This document shows, in pieces, positions 27,738 to 38,055 of a stretch of DNA of 64,000 nucleotides (positions are counted from its first letter, which is position 1; every line of letters starts with the position of its first letter). This DNA is from Acidobacteriota bacterium. Its GTDB lineage: Bacteria; Acidobacteriota; Terriglobia; Terriglobales; Acidobacteriaceae. A program made the position numbers and the translations under genes. The stretch is taken from positions 56,001 to 120,000 of the forward strand of contig JAJZEA010000003.1 in the NCBI GenBank assembly GCA_021851335.1, read 5' to 3'. Under the pieces are notes generated by a model. That model saw only the letters and a list, made by a program, of their open reading frames with translations, had not been told where the DNA came from and ran no database searches.

Positions 27738-29696
27738 ATGGTACGCTTTTCCAGCCTTCTGCCGGTGTGTTTGCTCGCTGTCTCAGCCGCTGCTGTTTTT
27801 GCACAGTCAGCACCCCAGTATCCCAATTATCCAAGCGAGACGCCTGCGCATTTTCAACCGACGCAGGTTGGCATGGACTATCAGCGACGCGAGGTCATGA
27901 TTCCCATGCGTGATGGCGTCCGCCTTCACACTGTCATCCTCGTGCCCAACGGCGCTCATCGCGCCGGCATTCTGCTCACCCGCACGCCCTACAGCGCCGA
28001 TGTTCTCACCGCCAACTCGCCCAGTATGCACCTCGGTTCGGCTCTTTGGGGCTATGACAACGCGGTGGAGACCATTCTCTCCGGCGGATATATTCGCGTG
28101 GTGCAGGATATTCGCGGCAAATATGGCTCCGAAGGCGATTACGTGATGAATCGCCCGCTTCATGGCCCGCTCAATCCCACCCCCATCGATGAATCCACGG
28201 ATACCTGGGACACCATCGACTGGCTGGTAAAACACATCCCCGAATCCAATGGCAAAGTCGGCGTTCTGGGCATCTCGTACGACGGATTCCTTTCGCTCAT
28301 GCCACTCGTTGGCCCCCATCCCGCACTCAAAGTGGCCGTTCCCATGAATCCGATGGTCGACGGCTGGCGTGGGGATGATTGGTTTCACAACGGTGCTTTC
28401 CGCCAGCAGAATCTCCCCTACATTTACGAGCAGACTGCAACCCGATCCAATACTGCGCGATGGCTGACCAGCACCTTCGACGATTACGACACGTACATGC
28501 GACCCGGCACCGCTGGAGAGTTAGCCCAAGAGCGCGGTATGGACCAGATTGGCTTTTGGCGAAAAGTGGTTGCCCATCCTGCCTATGACAGTTTCTGGTC
28601 CGACCAGGCAGTGGATCAGATACTAGCTCGCCAGCCGCTCACTGTGCCCACCATGCTTGTTGCCAGCCTGTGGGATCAAGAGGATATCTATGGCGCCATC
28701 GCTGTCTGGAAGGCTGTCAACGCAGCCCAGCCGGAGACTGCGCGAAAGAATCTTTTTCTCACTCTGGGGCCGTGGCATCATGGCCAGGAGATTGAGCCAG
28801 CCAGCTCGCTCGGAGCGATTCCGTTCAACAGCGACACCGGGCTTTATTTCCGTACGCAGATTCTCGCCCCGTTTCTTGCGCACTATCTTCAGGACAATCC
28901 GCCGCCGCAGACTGTTGCGCGTGTGAATGCCTTTGAAACGGGCGCCAATCGCTGGCAGCAGTTGTCGGATTGGCCCTCCTCGTGCTCTTCCGGGTGCTTG
29001 CCGCGCGCAACGCCGCTCTATGTCGCCTCTGGCGGCAGGCTTAGCTTCAATGCACCCGCTGCAAGCAGTGCGGAGTTCGATGAGTACGTCTCTGATCCTT
29101 CCAGGCCAGTACCCTACCGTACTCGTCCCAGCCAGCCGGTCGGCTATACGCCGGATCTCTCCTGGGTTCGCTGGCTGGTCGATGATCAGCGTGAGTTCTC
29201 TGGACGTCCGGATGTTCTCACCTGGACATCGACCGTGCTCAGCGCGCCACTCCGCATCTCGGGAGAGCCGGTTGTTCATCTTTCGGCTTCTACCTCCGGT
29301 ACAGACTCTGACTGGGTAGTCAAACTCATCGACGTTTATCCGGATGAAGTTCCCGGCGATCCGCAGCTTGGCGGCTACCAGCTTCCCATTGCCATGGATA
29401 TCTTCCGAGGACGCTACCGTACCAGCCTCAGCCATCCTTCCCCGCTCACTCCCAACCAACCGCTCGATTACAAATTTGCCTTGCCTACAGCCAACCACGT
29501 TTTCCTTCCCGGTCACCGAATTATGGTTCAGATTCAATCGAGCTGGTTTCCGCTTTACGATCGCAACCCGCAAACCTACGTACCGAGCATCTTTTTTGCG
29601 AAGCCATCGGACTTCCAGCGCGCCACGCAGCACATCTGGCACACCCCATCTCATCCAACGTTTGTGGATCTGCCTGTCGTTCCTGACGAGCATTGA
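27738..29696 (+). CDS. Exported CocE/NonD family hydrolase
   Basis: A 652-residue serine hydrolase of the X-Pro dipeptidyl-peptidase S15/CocE family. Residues 1-22 are a signal peptide (SLLPVCLLAVSAAAVFAQ). The alpha/beta hydrolase domain has MRDGVRLHTVILVP, the oxyanion tyrosine region TRTPYSADV, the nucleophile in VGVLGISYDGFL and the histidine in LGPWHHGQE. The C-terminal jelly-roll domain starts near residue 390. Substrates in the family include acyl esters, beta-lactam esters and dipeptides; which applies here cannot be read. The ATG at 27738 follows CGAGGT and begins the signal peptide. Confidence 0.88.
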   Translation: MVRFSSLLPVCLLAVSAAAVFAQSAPQYPNYPSETPAHFQPTQVGMDYQRREVMIPMRDGVRLHTVILVPNGAHRAGILLTRTPYSADVLTANSPSMHLGSALWGYDNAVETILSGGYIRVVQDIRGKYGSEGDYVMNRPLHGPLNPTPIDESTDTWDTIDWLVKHIPESNGKVGVLGISYDGFLSLMPLVGPHPALKVAVPMNPMVDGWRGDDWFHNGAFRQQNLPYIYEQTATRSNTARWLTSTFDDYDTYMRPGTAGELAQERGMDQIGFWRKVVAHPAYDSFWSDQAVDQILARQPLTVPTMLVASLWDQEDIYGAIAVWKAVNAAQPETARKNLFLTLGPWHHGQEIEPASSLGAIPFNSDTGLYFRTQILAPFLAHYLQDNPPPQTVARVNAFETGANRWQQLSDWPSSCSSGCLPRATPLYVASGGRLSFNAPAASSAEFDEYVSDPSRPVPYRTRPSQPVGYTPDLSWVRWLVDDQREFSGRPDVLTWTSTVLSAPLRISGEPVVHLSASTSGTDSDWVVKLIDVYPDEVPGDPQLGGYQLPIAMDIFRGRYRTSLSHPSPLTPNQPLDYKFALPTANHVFLPGHRIMVQIQSSWFPLYDRNPQTYVPSIFFAKPSDFQRATQHIWHTPSHPTFVDLPVVPDEH

Positions 29697-30018
29697 GCCG
29701 AGGGCCTGCTCCATGCTCATCCTGACAGAAGCGTCAGGAGATCACGACCATTGGCTTGGGTGGATGTAACAAGGACTTTTACGGAAGGAAATACCGTGTT
29801 GATTCGCGGTGCGGAGTGGGTATCGTTGCGGGGCTGTGCGCAGGCCCAGGTGTCATAACTCCTGCCAAGACACACGGCCCACGGATATGCGCGGTGCCCG
29901 GCATTGTCTGCCGCGCAGATCAAGAAATGCTCAGATTTCTGTTCTTGGTCGAGAGCAGAAATCGGCTTCAGGGATGAGCAGGAGGGATACTGCGTCTTGA
30001 TGTTCTGGAGGCACCCGA
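29697..30018. other. Gene-free stretch between CocE gene and tRNA-Leu
   Basis: No convincing coding region is seen in these 322 bases. A small hairpin, TCCTGAC at 29720-29726 with GTCAGGA at 29733-29739, lies just after the CocE-type gene and may end its transcript, although no T-run follows. Confidence 0.5.
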
Positions 30019-30105
30019 TGGTGGCGGGTATCGGAATCGAACCGATATGAGATTGCTCTCGGAGGTTTTTGAGACCTCTGCGTCTGCCAGTTCCGCCAAC
30101 CCGCC
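30019..30105 (-). tRNA. tRNA-Leu (anticodon CAA)
   Basis: On the minus strand the 87 bases fold as a class II tRNA. The acceptor stem is GGCGGGT with ACCCGCC, followed by discriminator A and an encoded CCA (complement of 30019-30021). The D-arm contains GGCGGAACTGGCAGACGC. The anticodon stem is GAGGT with ACCTC and the loop is CTCAAAA, giving anticodon CAA. The long variable arm has GAGA and TCTC, and the T-loop is GGTTCGATTCC. It reads UUG leucine codons. Confidence 0.95.
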
Positions 30106-30395
30106 TATATCTCTATTAGACCATATCGAAGGTGAATCGGAATGTCTGCAATTCCGTGAAACAGAGCAGAATCTATACGGAATCTTCTGGCCGATCCAAC
30201 GTTCAGTTCTTGTTCGGTTCTCGCGCAACTCCTGCGCAAGCGCTACGCTTCCCGAGGGCAGCATGATTTGCAGCGTTGCTGCTTGCTCCTTCTGCCTCTC
30301 GTTTGTTGGCGGACAGCTTCTTGCGGGGTATGGACCATGCGACAATAAAGGGGGTTCTTCATGGGAAATTCACACTCAAAACAGGGCTGGGGGCG

Positions 30396-32921
30396 ATGAG
30401 CGAAGCAGCATGGCAGGGAGCGTCGGCGAGCAGGGAACTGGGTACGCCGGAGGCGACAGTGGTGACAGCCGAGGCGCTGTCTCGGCATGGCATTACCGCA
30501 GAGGAGTATGAGCGGATTCTTGCCGCGCTGGGTCGTGTGCCATCGCTGACTGAGCTTGGAATCTACTCGGTGATGTGGAGTGAGCACTGCTCCTACAAGT
30601 CCTCGCGGGTGCATCTGAAGCGACTGCCGACGAAGAGCGAGCGAGTGGTGCAGGGGCCAGGTGAAAACGCCGGCATTATCGATGTGGGCGATGGCTGGGC
30701 CTGCGCATTCAAGATCGAGAGTCACAATCATCCCAGTTACATTGAGCCGCACCAGGGCGCTGCAACCGGCGTCGGTGGCATTCTGCGGGATATCTTCACG
30801 ATGGGCGCGCGACCGCTGGCGGTAATGGATTCGCTACGATTTGGCCCGCTGGACACAAACGAACTGGAAGGTGCTGAGCGCGCGGCGACGGCGCGGAAGA
30901 ACCACGCAATTGTCGAGGGCGTGGTGAGTGGCATCGCCGGGTATGGAAACTGCTTTGGAGTGCCCAATCTCAGCGGCGAGACGAAGTTTGAGCCTTGCTA
31001 CAGCGGAAATCCCCTGGTGAATGCCTTTGCGCTTGGACTGATGCGCCTGGATGAGATTTTTTATGGCAAGGCCGCCGGCATCGGCAATCCGGTGATCTAT
31101 GTGGGCGCCAAGACAGGACGCGACGGGATTCACGGAGCCACCATGGCCTCCGAGGAGTTCCACGAAGGAACGGAAGAAAAACGTCCCAATGTGCAGGTCG
31201 GCGACCCGTTTATGGAAAAGCTGTTGATGGAAGCTTGCCTGGAGGCAATGCAGACAGGCGCTATCGTCGGCATACAGGATATGGGCGCAGCCGGACTGAC
31301 CTGCTCCACCTGTGAGATGGGCGCGCGGGGCGGCGTGGGTGTGGAGATTGAGCTGGATGAGGTGCCGCAGCGCGAGACCGGCATGTCGAGCTATGAGATC
31401 ATGCTCTCCGAAAGCCAGGAGCGGATGCTGCTGGTCGCCGAGCGAGGACGCGAGGATGAAGTGCTGCGCGTCTTTGCCAAGTGGGGGCTGGACGCAGTCA
31501 CCGTGGGACGCGTGATCGCCGAGCCGCGCATGCGCGTCAGGCACCACGGCGTGCTCATGGCCGATATTCCCAACCAGTCTTTGACGGATGATGCGCCGGT
31601 CTACCGTCGTCCGGTGGGCGAGTGGCGCGCGCCGGTGAGCGCCGAAATTCCGGCCGAGGCGCTCGATCGGTTGACGATGCAGCGGGACTATGCCGCGGAC
31701 CTGCGGAAGCTGCTGCGAAGCGCCAATGCCTGCTCGAAGCGCTGGGTACACGAGCAGTACGACACGATGGTGCAGACGAATACGGTGCTGGGTCCGGGGA
31801 TGGGCGAAGCCGGGGTGATGCGCATCAAAGGTACGGCCAGGGCGGGTACAGACAAAGCGGGTACAGGCGAAGCCGGACGTGAGCGCGGACTGGCGATGGC
31901 TGTCGATGGTAACGGGCGGTGGTGCTGGCTCAATCCGCGGCTGGGCGCAATGCACGCCGTCGCCGAGGCAGCCCGGAAGGTGGCTGCCGTAGGCGCAGAG
32001 CCGGTGGCGGCGACCAATTGTCTGAACTTTGGAAATCCGGAGAAACCCGAGATTATGGCGCAGTTTTCGGCGGCCATCGATGGACTGGCCGAGGCGTGCG
32101 TGGCGCTCGGAACACCGATCACCGGCGGCAATGTTTCGCTTTACAACGAGACGCGTGGCGTGGGGATTTATCCCACGCCGGTCGTCGGTGTCGTGGGCAT
32201 CATCGAGGATGTCTCACGCGCTGTGCCGTCTGGATTTCAGCGGGCGGGTGAGGCGGTCATGCTTCTGTGGCCGAAGGCGGAGCCAGACATGCCGGAGCCA
32301 AAGCTCGCCGTGCCGTTTGAGCCGGTTGGAATCAATCCCTACATCGTCTATTCGCTGGTGCCGGTCGATGAAGCCGAGCTTGCGCCGGAAGGTGATCCGG
32401 CGCACCCAGAGTCGCAGCGCGAGGCGCTGCGGCAGTTTGGCTCCTCGGAGTATGCGCGGGTGGTGCTGGGCAGCGTGTGGGGCGCGCCGCCAGAGCTGAA
32501 TCTGGCGGCTGAGGCGCGCCTGCACAAGTTGCTGGTGCGGCTGGCCGAGCGCAGGCTGGTGACTTCAGCAAGAGATATCTCCGACGGCGGACTGGCCGTC
32601 GCCCTGGCCCAGGCGTCGCTGGCGCACGGAGTGGGAGCGATTGTGGAACAGGCTCCGGCACTGGCGGCCGCGCCGCTCTTTGGCATCTTTGCCGAGCCGG
32701 CCTCGACGATGGTGGTTTCTGTGCCCACCAAACACATGAGCGAGATTGAGAAACTGGCCGAGGAATTTGGCTACAACGCGGCGCGCGTCGGCACAACCGG
32801 TGGCGAGCGGCTGGAGATTTCCATCTACGGAGAGACGGTGATCAGCGCAGCGTTGCCAGATTTGCGCAGCGAGTGGGCCGATGCGCTGGAAACAGCACTT
32901 CACGAAGAGGTGATGGCATGA
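30396..32921 (+). CDS. purL: Phosphoribosylformylglycinamidine synthase subunit PurL
   Basis: An 841-residue enzyme for the fourth step of purine synthesis (FGAR to FGAM), working with the small PurS and the glutaminase PurQ, which are not in the window. Landmarks are [50 protein letters not shown] split into substrate and ATP contacts, and the [12 protein letters not shown] block. Residues about 478-495 hold an unusual Gly/Ala/Thr-rich insertion encoded by 15-base tandem repeats (31842-31871). An upstream start at 30276 is open, but the ATG at 30396 follows a G-rich ribosome site and fits the family. It overlaps purF by four bases. Confidence 0.95.
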   Translation: MSEAAWQGASASRELGTPEATVVTAEALSRHGITAEEYERILAALGRVPSLTELGIYSVMWSEHCSYKSSRVHLKRLPTKSERVVQGPGENAGIIDVGDGWACAFKIESHNHPSYIEPHQGAATGVGGILRDIFTMGARPLAVMDSLRFGPLDTNELEGAERAATARKNHAIVEGVVSGIAGYGNCFGVPNLSGETKFEPCYSGNPLVNAFALGLMRLDEIFYGKAAGIGNPVIYVGAKTGRDGIHGATMASEEFHEGTEEKRPNVQVGDPFMEKLLMEACLEAMQTGAIVGIQDMGAAGLTCSTCEMGARGGVGVEIELDEVPQRETGMSSYEIMLSESQERMLLVAERGREDEVLRVFAKWGLDAVTVGRVIAEPRMRVRHHGVLMADIPNQSLTDDAPVYRRPVGEWRAPVSAEIPAEALDRLTMQRDYAADLRKLLRSANACSKRWVHEQYDTMVQTNTVLGPGMGEAGVMRIKGTARAGTDKAGTGEAGRERGLAMAVDGNGRWCWLNPRLGAMHAVAEAARKVAAVGAEPVAATNCLNFGNPEKPEIMAQFSAAIDGLAEACVALGTPITGGNVSLYNETRGVGIYPTPVVGVVGIIEDVSRAVPSGFQRAGEAVMLLWPKAEPDMPEPKLAVPFEPVGINPYIVYSLVPVDEAELAPEGDPAHPESQREALRQFGSSEYARVVLGSVWGAPPELNLAAEARLHKLLVRLAERRLVTSARDISDGGLAVALAQASLAHGVGAIVEQAPALAAAPLFGIFAEPASTMVVSVPTKHMSEIEKLAEEFGYNAARVGTTGGERLEISIYGETVISAALPDLRSEWADALETALHEEVMA
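31842..31871 (+). repeat. 15-base in-frame tandem repeat inside purL
   Basis: GCGGGTACAGACAAA (31842-31856) is followed directly by GCGGGTACAGGCGAA (31857-31871), 13 of 15 identical, with a more diverged unit before it. They encode AGTDK and AGTGE, an insertion between conserved PurL blocks. Confidence 0.75.
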
Positions 32922-34450
32922 ACGTCGCGCGGCTCTACGAAGCGGTTCCTGGAATAGCCGATACAGCAGTCAACGTGGAGATGCAGAACCGTGCCGCAGA
33001 GGAGCGTGATCCCGACACCTTGCGCGAAGAGTGCGGCGTGATGGCGGTCTCTGGGCACCCTGAGGCCGCGCGCCAGGTCTATCTGGGGCTTTATGCCTTG
33101 CAGCACCGAGGTCAGGAGTCGGCGGGGATTGCCACTGCGAATGGGCAGACGCTCAGCAATATCAAGGGCATGGGGCTGGTGTCGGAGATCTTTACTGAAG
33201 ATGTGCTGGCCAAGCTGCCGGGAAGCCTGAGCATCGGACACACCCGCTATTCGACCACCGGAGATTCGGCGTTGCTGAATGCCCAGCCGATCCGCGTCGA
33301 GTCCACGAAGGGGCTTATCGCCATTGCCCACAACGGAAACCTGGTCAACCTGGGCAATCTGCGCACCAGGCTGGAGCGCGCCGGCGCGTACTTCCAGACC
33401 ACTTCCGACTCCGAGATCATTGTTCAGTTGATTGCGCACTCACAGGCGGGAACGCTGGTCGATGCCATTGCCGATTCGCTCAAGCAGGTCGAAGGCGCGT
33501 TTTCCATCGTGATGATGACGCGAGACCGCATCTTTGCCGCGCGCGATCCGCGTGGTTTTCGTCCGCTTTCGATGGGCCGTATTCGTAACAACGATGGGCC
33601 GGATACCATTGTCTTCGCTTCGGAGACGTGCGCCTTTGATCTGCTTCGGGCCGAGTATGAGCGCGACGTGGAGCCAGGTGAACTCGTCATGGTGACCGAG
33701 GACGGAGTCACCAGTCGCTACTACGCGCAGGGGGTTCAGCAGTCCAGCTGCATCTTTGAGCATGTTTACTTTGCGCGGCCCGACAGCCGGATTTATGGGC
33801 GCTGGGTGCAGGAAAGTCGCGAGCAGATGGGTCGTCAACTCGCGCGTGAGTCCCATGTCCCTGCCGATCTCGTCGTGCCGGTGCCGGATTCCGGCGTGAC
33901 GGCGGCGATTGGGTATGCCGCCGAGGCTGAAATTCCATTTCGTTTGGGGCTGATCCGCAATCACTACGTTGGGCGGACCTTCATCGAGCCAGAGCAGCGC
34001 GTGCGCGATTTTGGCGTCAAGCTCAAGCTGAATCCCGTAAGGAACCTGCTGGAGGGCAAGCGCATCATCCTCATCGACGACTCCATCATCCGCGGAACGA
34101 CGAGCCGGAAGATCGTGCGCATGGTGCGTGGCGCGGGAGCAACCGAAGTGCATCTGCGCATCAGTTGCCCGCCGACGATCTCGCCCTGTTTTTACGGGGT
34201 CGATACTCCCAGCAAACGCGACCTTATCGCCGCCAACAAATCCATCGAAGAAATTCGTCAGTTTATTGAAGCCGACTCGCTCGCCTATCTCTCGCTGGAT
34301 GGCCTGGTTCACTGCTGCGATGAGACGGGCAGGACTGGATTCTGCACGGCCTGCTATACAGGCAACTATCCCACGCAATGGGTCGATGTGGATGAGATTC
34401 TGCCTGCAAAAGCGGTGTTGGAAGTACAGATGAGTTTTCCCGAGCGGTAA
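32918..34450 (+). CDS. purF: Amidophosphoribosyltransferase
   Basis: A 510-residue enzyme for the first step of purine synthesis, making phosphoribosylamine from PRPP and glutamine. A 38-residue leader is expected to be cut off to expose the nucleophile Cys39 in REECGVMAV. The Ntn glutaminase domain shows [12 protein letters not shown] and [11 protein letters not shown]. The phosphoribosyltransferase domain has the PRPP loop [15 protein letters not shown] cysteine-rich segment later in the protein ([26 protein letters not shown]) fits the iron-sulfur class of PurF. The ATG overlaps the purL stop in ATGA, so they are coupled. Confidence 0.96.
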   Translation: MNVARLYEAVPGIADTAVNVEMQNRAAEERDPDTLREECGVMAVSGHPEAARQVYLGLYALQHRGQESAGIATANGQTLSNIKGMGLVSEIFTEDVLAKLPGSLSIGHTRYSTTGDSALLNAQPIRVESTKGLIAIAHNGNLVNLGNLRTRLERAGAYFQTTSDSEIIVQLIAHSQAGTLVDAIADSLKQVEGAFSIVMMTRDRIFAARDPRGFRPLSMGRIRNNDGPDTIVFASETCAFDLLRAEYERDVEPGELVMVTEDGVTSRYYAQGVQQSSCIFEHVYFARPDSRIYGRWVQESREQMGRQLARESHVPADLVVPVPDSGVTAAIGYAAEAEIPFRLGLIRNHYVGRTFIEPEQRVRDFGVKLKLNPVRNLLEGKRIILIDDSIIRGTTSRKIVRMVRGAGATEVHLRISCPPTISPCFYGVDTPSKRDLIAANKSIEEIRQFIEADSLAYLSLDGLVHCCDETGRTGFCTACYTGNYPTQWVDVDEILPAKAVLEVQMSFPER

Positions 34451-34660
34451 GCCATTCCCAGTGCGGTGAACCGGTTTCAGTGGATGCTGTGCCATCGATG
34501 GCGTCCGTCTGGAATTGGATTTCTTGCGGATGTATCGGGCGATTCCAGCCACTTGCCTGCTGCTCACAAATCGACCCGGTCGATGAAGTTTTTCCTCAAT
34601 CGCAATCACGAGTTCTGCGTGAGTGGTAGACTCGGCTTGCTCCAGGGGCGAGGTGTGAGG

Positions 34661-35746
34661 ATGAACCAAACCGTATCGTTACGAATTGGCTGTGTTTCGT
34701 TTTTGATGGTTGCAGGGCTGCTGGCGTCCGGGATCGTCTCCGCACAGAGTTCACCCGCAAAAGTTCAGGTGAAAGCCGATGGTGCGGTGATGATTCCGGC
34801 TGAAACGGTGCCACAGTCGTCGAACCTGAGCGCGGCGGCGCGACAGTATGTCACGGAGCATCTGGAACAGATGCAGGATCCGGAGATCGTGAAGCAGGAT
34901 GCGGGTGTGCCACGCTTTATGAAGCCGTATCTGGCATGGGATCGGCAGAGATTTGCAGTGGATCGCAAGGAGATGAAGATCGGCGGCGTGCACGTGTATG
35001 TCTACACGCCGCGTGGAGGAGTGAAGGCAGCGAATCGCGGGCGTGTGCTGATGAACCTGCATGGGGGTGGATTTACGGGCTGCTGGCCGGGTTGCGCGGA
35101 ACTGGAGTCGATTCCACTGGCGGCGCAGATGGGCGTGAAGGTGGTCAGTGTGGATTATCGCGAAGGGCCAAAGGATCGGTTTCCTGCGGCGAGCGAAGAT
35201 GTGGCAAGCGTCTATCGGGAGTTGCTGAAGCAGTATGCGGCGAAGAGCATCGGGGTGTATGGATGTTCTGCGGGCGGAATGCTGACGGCGATGTCGCTGG
35301 CGTGGTTTGAAGCGCACGGACTGCCGATGCCGGGAGCCGATGGCATCTTCTGCGCCTCGGCAGGAGGGTTTGGCGGAGATGCGCAGTACATCGCGTTTCC
35401 TCTGGGTGAGGCGCGGATGCCGCCTGCGGCTGCGCCGGGAGCACGACAACTGGGATATTTCGCAGGGACGAATCCGGACGACCCGATGGTGGCGCCGATT
35501 CGATCGGCTTCGACGCTGGCGAAGTTTCCACCGACACTTCTGATTACCGGAACGCGAGACTTTGCGATGAGCGGCGCGATCGAGACCGAACTGGCGCTGC
35601 ACAAGGCGGGCGTAGCGACAGAACTGCACGTGTGGGACGGGCTGTTCCACGGATTTTTCTATAACGCAGAAGTGCCGGAGTCGCAGGATGCGTTTGCGGT
35701 GATGGCGGAGTTTTTCAGTCGTCGTCTGGAACGTTCAACCCGCTGA
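34661..35746 (+). CDS. Exported alpha/beta hydrolase, hormone-sensitive lipase-like
   Basis: A 361-residue esterase/lipase-like protein with a signal peptide at about 1-27 (CVSFLMVAGLLASGIVSAQ). The oxyanion-hole motif NLHGGGFTGCWPGC, the nucleophile in YGCSAGGMLTA, the aspartate in GTRDFAMSG and the histidine in DGLFHGFF complete the fold-3 (HSL family) triad. Members hydrolyse short acyl esters, including acetylated sugars. An upstream open frame to 34466 exists, but the ATG at 34661 begins the signal peptide. It stands alone after purF with a 210-base gap. Confidence 0.85.
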   Translation: MNQTVSLRIGCVSFLMVAGLLASGIVSAQSSPAKVQVKADGAVMIPAETVPQSSNLSAAARQYVTEHLEQMQDPEIVKQDAGVPRFMKPYLAWDRQRFAVDRKEMKIGGVHVYVYTPRGGVKAANRGRVLMNLHGGGFTGCWPGCAELESIPLAAQMGVKVVSVDYREGPKDRFPAASEDVASVYRELLKQYAAKSIGVYGCSAGGMLTAMSLAWFEAHGLPMPGADGIFCASAGGFGGDAQYIAFPLGEARMPPAAAPGARQLGYFAGTNPDDPMVAPIRSASTLAKFPPTLLITGTRDFAMSGAIETELALHKAGVATELHVWDGLFHGFFYNAEVPESQDAFAVMAEFFSRRLERSTR

Positions 35747-35783
35747 GCGCGCGGCCAGATGATTCCGGCTGCGCGCTGAATGC

Positions 35784-36104
35784 TCAGGAAGCCGATGGCG
35801 CGGACTCAGAGGCTTGAGTGGAAGCGGGAGCGGAGCCAGCGGCTGCATCGCTGGATGTGGAAGCACTGGATGGGGCTGCACTGGAGGCGGAACTCGAGCC
35901 ACCGTCAGACGAAGCCGATGCTCCTTTGGGCGCGTAGTCGTTGATGTACCAGCCGGAGCCTTTGAACTGCAGGGCGGGAGCCGAGATGGGGCGAACCAAC
36001 TCGCCGGAGCAGCGTGGACAGACGCGTTCCGGTTCTGCGGAAAAGCTTTGAATTTTTTCGAAGCTGTAGCCGCAGGCTTTGCAGCGATATTCATACAGGG
36101 GCAC
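35784..36104 (-). CDS. FmdB-family zinc ribbon protein
   Basis: A 106-residue protein whose first 45 residues are the FmdB regulatory/zinc ribbon domain: MPLYEYRCKACGYSFEKIQS, then CPRC, four cysteines in two CxxC pairs. The PALQFKGSGWYINDYAPKG segment follows, also typical of the family. The last 45 residues are low-complexity serine/alanine. The function is unknown; some members sit near amide- or formamide-degradation genes. The gene converges with the esterase, 37 bases apart. Confidence 0.85.
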   Translation of the reverse strand: MPLYEYRCKACGYSFEKIQSFSAEPERVCPRCSGELVRPISAPALQFKGSGWYINDYAPKGASASSDGGSSSASSAAPSSASTSSDAAAGSAPASTQASESAPSAS

Positions 36105-36162
36105 GGTTGCAACCTCCGAAAAAGTGACGATCTTTCACCATTGTACGCAGCGACAACCAGCG

Positions 36163-36414
36163 CCTGTTAACCCTATCCGGACGGTGGCGCCGGGAGTCAG
36201 TTTTCTCCTATCGAGGAGAGTGGAATACCGGGTGTATTCAAGCGACAAAGGACGAAGAGATGAGGAAAATTGGCCCCGGCCCTTCGGGTTGCGGAGAAAA
36301 TGGGGCCATCCTTCGTTGTCGGACTCGAATTTTAAACTACCAAACCCCTCGTCCTCCGTCTTGTCTGGCCCCATTTTCCCTCGCAACGCCATCCGCCCGG
36401 GTAGTGTGAACAGG
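36163..36414. repeat. MITE-like palindromic repeat between fmdB-like gene and ahcY
   Basis: The 252-base stretch has imperfect terminal inverted repeats of about 27 bases: 36163-36189 against the complement of 36387-36414, sharing CCTGTT, CCGG and TGGCG blocks. Inside, 36289-36308 is inverted at 36366-36386 with a single gap (core AAAATGGGGCCA). The centre is A/T-rich. The right end matches the repeat at 15975-16011. No open frame of note and no clear target duplication are seen, so it looks non-autonomous. Confidence 0.7.
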
Positions 36415-36466
36415 CCCTAACGGACTGGAAGACCGCTTGTTGCCGCTGCTGCAAACGCTGGCCGCT

Positions 36467-37897
36467 TCAGTAGCGATAGGTTTCGGGCTTGAACGGACCT
36501 TCCACGGAGACGCCGATGTACTCTGCCTGACGCGGCGTGAGGGTGGTGAGCCTGACCCCGATCTTTTCCAGATGTAGCCGCGCAACCTCTTCATCGAGTC
36601 GCTTGGGCAGGGTATAGACGCCGATTTTGTAGGTGTCTCGATTGGCCCAGAGATCGATCTGCGCCAGCGTCTGGTTTGAGAAGCTGTTGCTCATGACAAA
36701 GCTGGGATGGCCGGTGGCGCAGCCGAGATTGACCAGTCGGCCTTCGGCAAGGATGAAGATGCTGTGGCCGTCAACGAAGGTGTACTGATCGACCTGGGGC
36801 TTGATGTTGACGCGTGTGACGTCAGCGGAGGCGTTGAGGCGATCCATCTGGATTTCGTTGTCGAAGTGGCCAATGTTGCAGACAATGGCCTGATCTTTCA
36901 TCTGACGCATGTGTTCCAGCGTCAGAATATCCACATTGCCGGTGCAGGTGACGTAGATGTCCCCGCGGCCGAGGGTGTCTTCGACGGTGGTGACCTCGAA
37001 GCCTTCCATGGCGGCCTGCAAAGCGTTGATGGGGTCGATTTCGGTGACGATGACGCGTGCGCCCATGCCACGGAGCGAGTGTGCTGAACCTTTGCCGACA
37101 TCGCCGTATCCGCAGATGACGGCAACTTTGCCGGCGACCATGACGTCCGTGGCGCGCTTGATGCCGTCGGCGAGGGATTCGCGGCAGCCGTAGAGGTTAT
37201 CGAATTTGGATTTGGTGACGGAGTCGTTGACGTTAATCGCAGGCACGAGCAGTTTGCCCTGCTCCATCATTTTGTAAAGACGATGAACGCCGGTGGTGGT
37301 TTCTTCAGAGACGCCACGCCACTCGGTGACGACTCGATGCCAGTGGTCGGGGTCTTCGGCATGCACGCGACGGAGTAGATCCTTGATGACCTGCTCTTCG
37401 TGAGAGCCGGAGGGTGAGTCGATCCAGCGATCGCCGTTTTCCAGCTCGTAGCCTTTGTGGATGAGCAGGGTGACGTCGCCGCCGTCATCGACGACGAGCT
37501 GCGGGCCGAGGCCGTCGCGGTGGCGGAGCGCCTGATAGGTGCACCACCAGTACTCTTCGAGCGATTCGCCCTTCCAGGCGAAGACAGGTACGCCGGAGAC
37601 GGCAATGGCCGCGGCGGCGTGGTCCTGCGTGGAGAAGATGTTGCAACTGGCCCAGCGGACATCGGCACCGAGCGCTGTAAGCGTTTCAATGAGCACCGCG
37701 GTCTGGATGGTCATGTGGAGCGAGCCGGTGATACGTACGCCGGCCAGCGGACGCTGCGGCGCATATTTGCGGCGGATGGACATGAGACCGGGCATCTCCT
37801 GCTCGGCGATGGTGATTTCCTTGCGGCCCCAGTCGGACAGCGAAAGGTCAGCGACTTTGGAATCCAATGCAACAGCTTCAAGTGTAGCGACAGCCAT
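36467..37897 (-). CDS. ahcY: S-adenosylhomocysteine hydrolase
   Basis: A 476-residue NAD-dependent enzyme that splits S-adenosylhomocysteine to adenosine and homocysteine, relieving inhibition of methyltransferases. Key blocks are [47 protein letters not shown], the NAD loop [15 protein letters not shown], and the C-terminal [11 protein letters not shown]...YR ending. An insertion at about 150-195 is the one found in many bacterial forms. The ATG at 37897 follows GGGAG. It is 158 bases after tyrA on the same strand; a palindrome at 38018-38035 lies in the gap, so it may have its own promoter. Confidence 0.96.
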   Translation of the reverse strand: MAVATLEAVALDSKVADLSLSDWGRKEITIAEQEMPGLMSIRRKYAPQRPLAGVRITGSLHMTIQTAVLIETLTALGADVRWASCNIFSTQDHAAAAIAVSGVPVFAWKGESLEEYWWCTYQALRHRDGLGPQLVVDDGGDVTLLIHKGYELENGDRWIDSPSGSHEEQVIKDLLRRVHAEDPDHWHRVVTEWRGVSEETTTGVHRLYKMMEQGKLLVPAINVNDSVTKSKFDNLYGCRESLADGIKRATDVMVAGKVAVICGYGDVGKGSAHSLRGMGARVIVTEIDPINALQAAMEGFEVTTVEDTLGRGDIYVTCTGNVDILTLEHMRQMKDQAIVCNIGHFDNEIQMDRLNASADVTRVNIKPQVDQYTFVDGHSIFILAEGRLVNLGCATGHPSFVMSNSFSNQTLAQIDLWANRDTYKIGVYTLPKRLDEEVARLHLEKIGVRLTTLTPRQAEYIGVSVEGPFKPETYRY

Positions 37898-38017
37898 TTT
37901 TTCTCCCGTTCCCTGATCTGAAATCAGAGAAAACTTGTCTCCTCAAGGGTATCACCGGAGTAACTTCCGATGCCCAGCGGAGGCGTCCGGAGTGCAAACT
38001 GCTGTGCACCGAACGAA

Positions 38018-38035
38018 AATTCATCCCGATGAATT
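38018..38035. promoter_or_regulatory. Palindrome between tyrA and ahcY
   Basis: AATTCATC at 38018-38025 and GATGAATT at 38028-38035 form a perfect 8-base dyad with a two-base centre. It begins 20 bases downstream of tyrA and 120 bases upstream of ahcY. The short centre suits a protein-binding site better than a transcript hairpin. Confidence 0.4.
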
Positions 38036-38055
38036 GCAAAGTACGGAAACGAGCG

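Noticed and set aside
29756..29977. 73-codon open frame after the CocE-type gene
   Set aside because: No ribosome site, no recognisable family and poor codon character.
36467..38055. SAH riboswitch in front of ahcY
   Set aside because: The leader lacks the conserved GAGGAGCGYUGC-type core; only a short GAGGAGAC resembles it.
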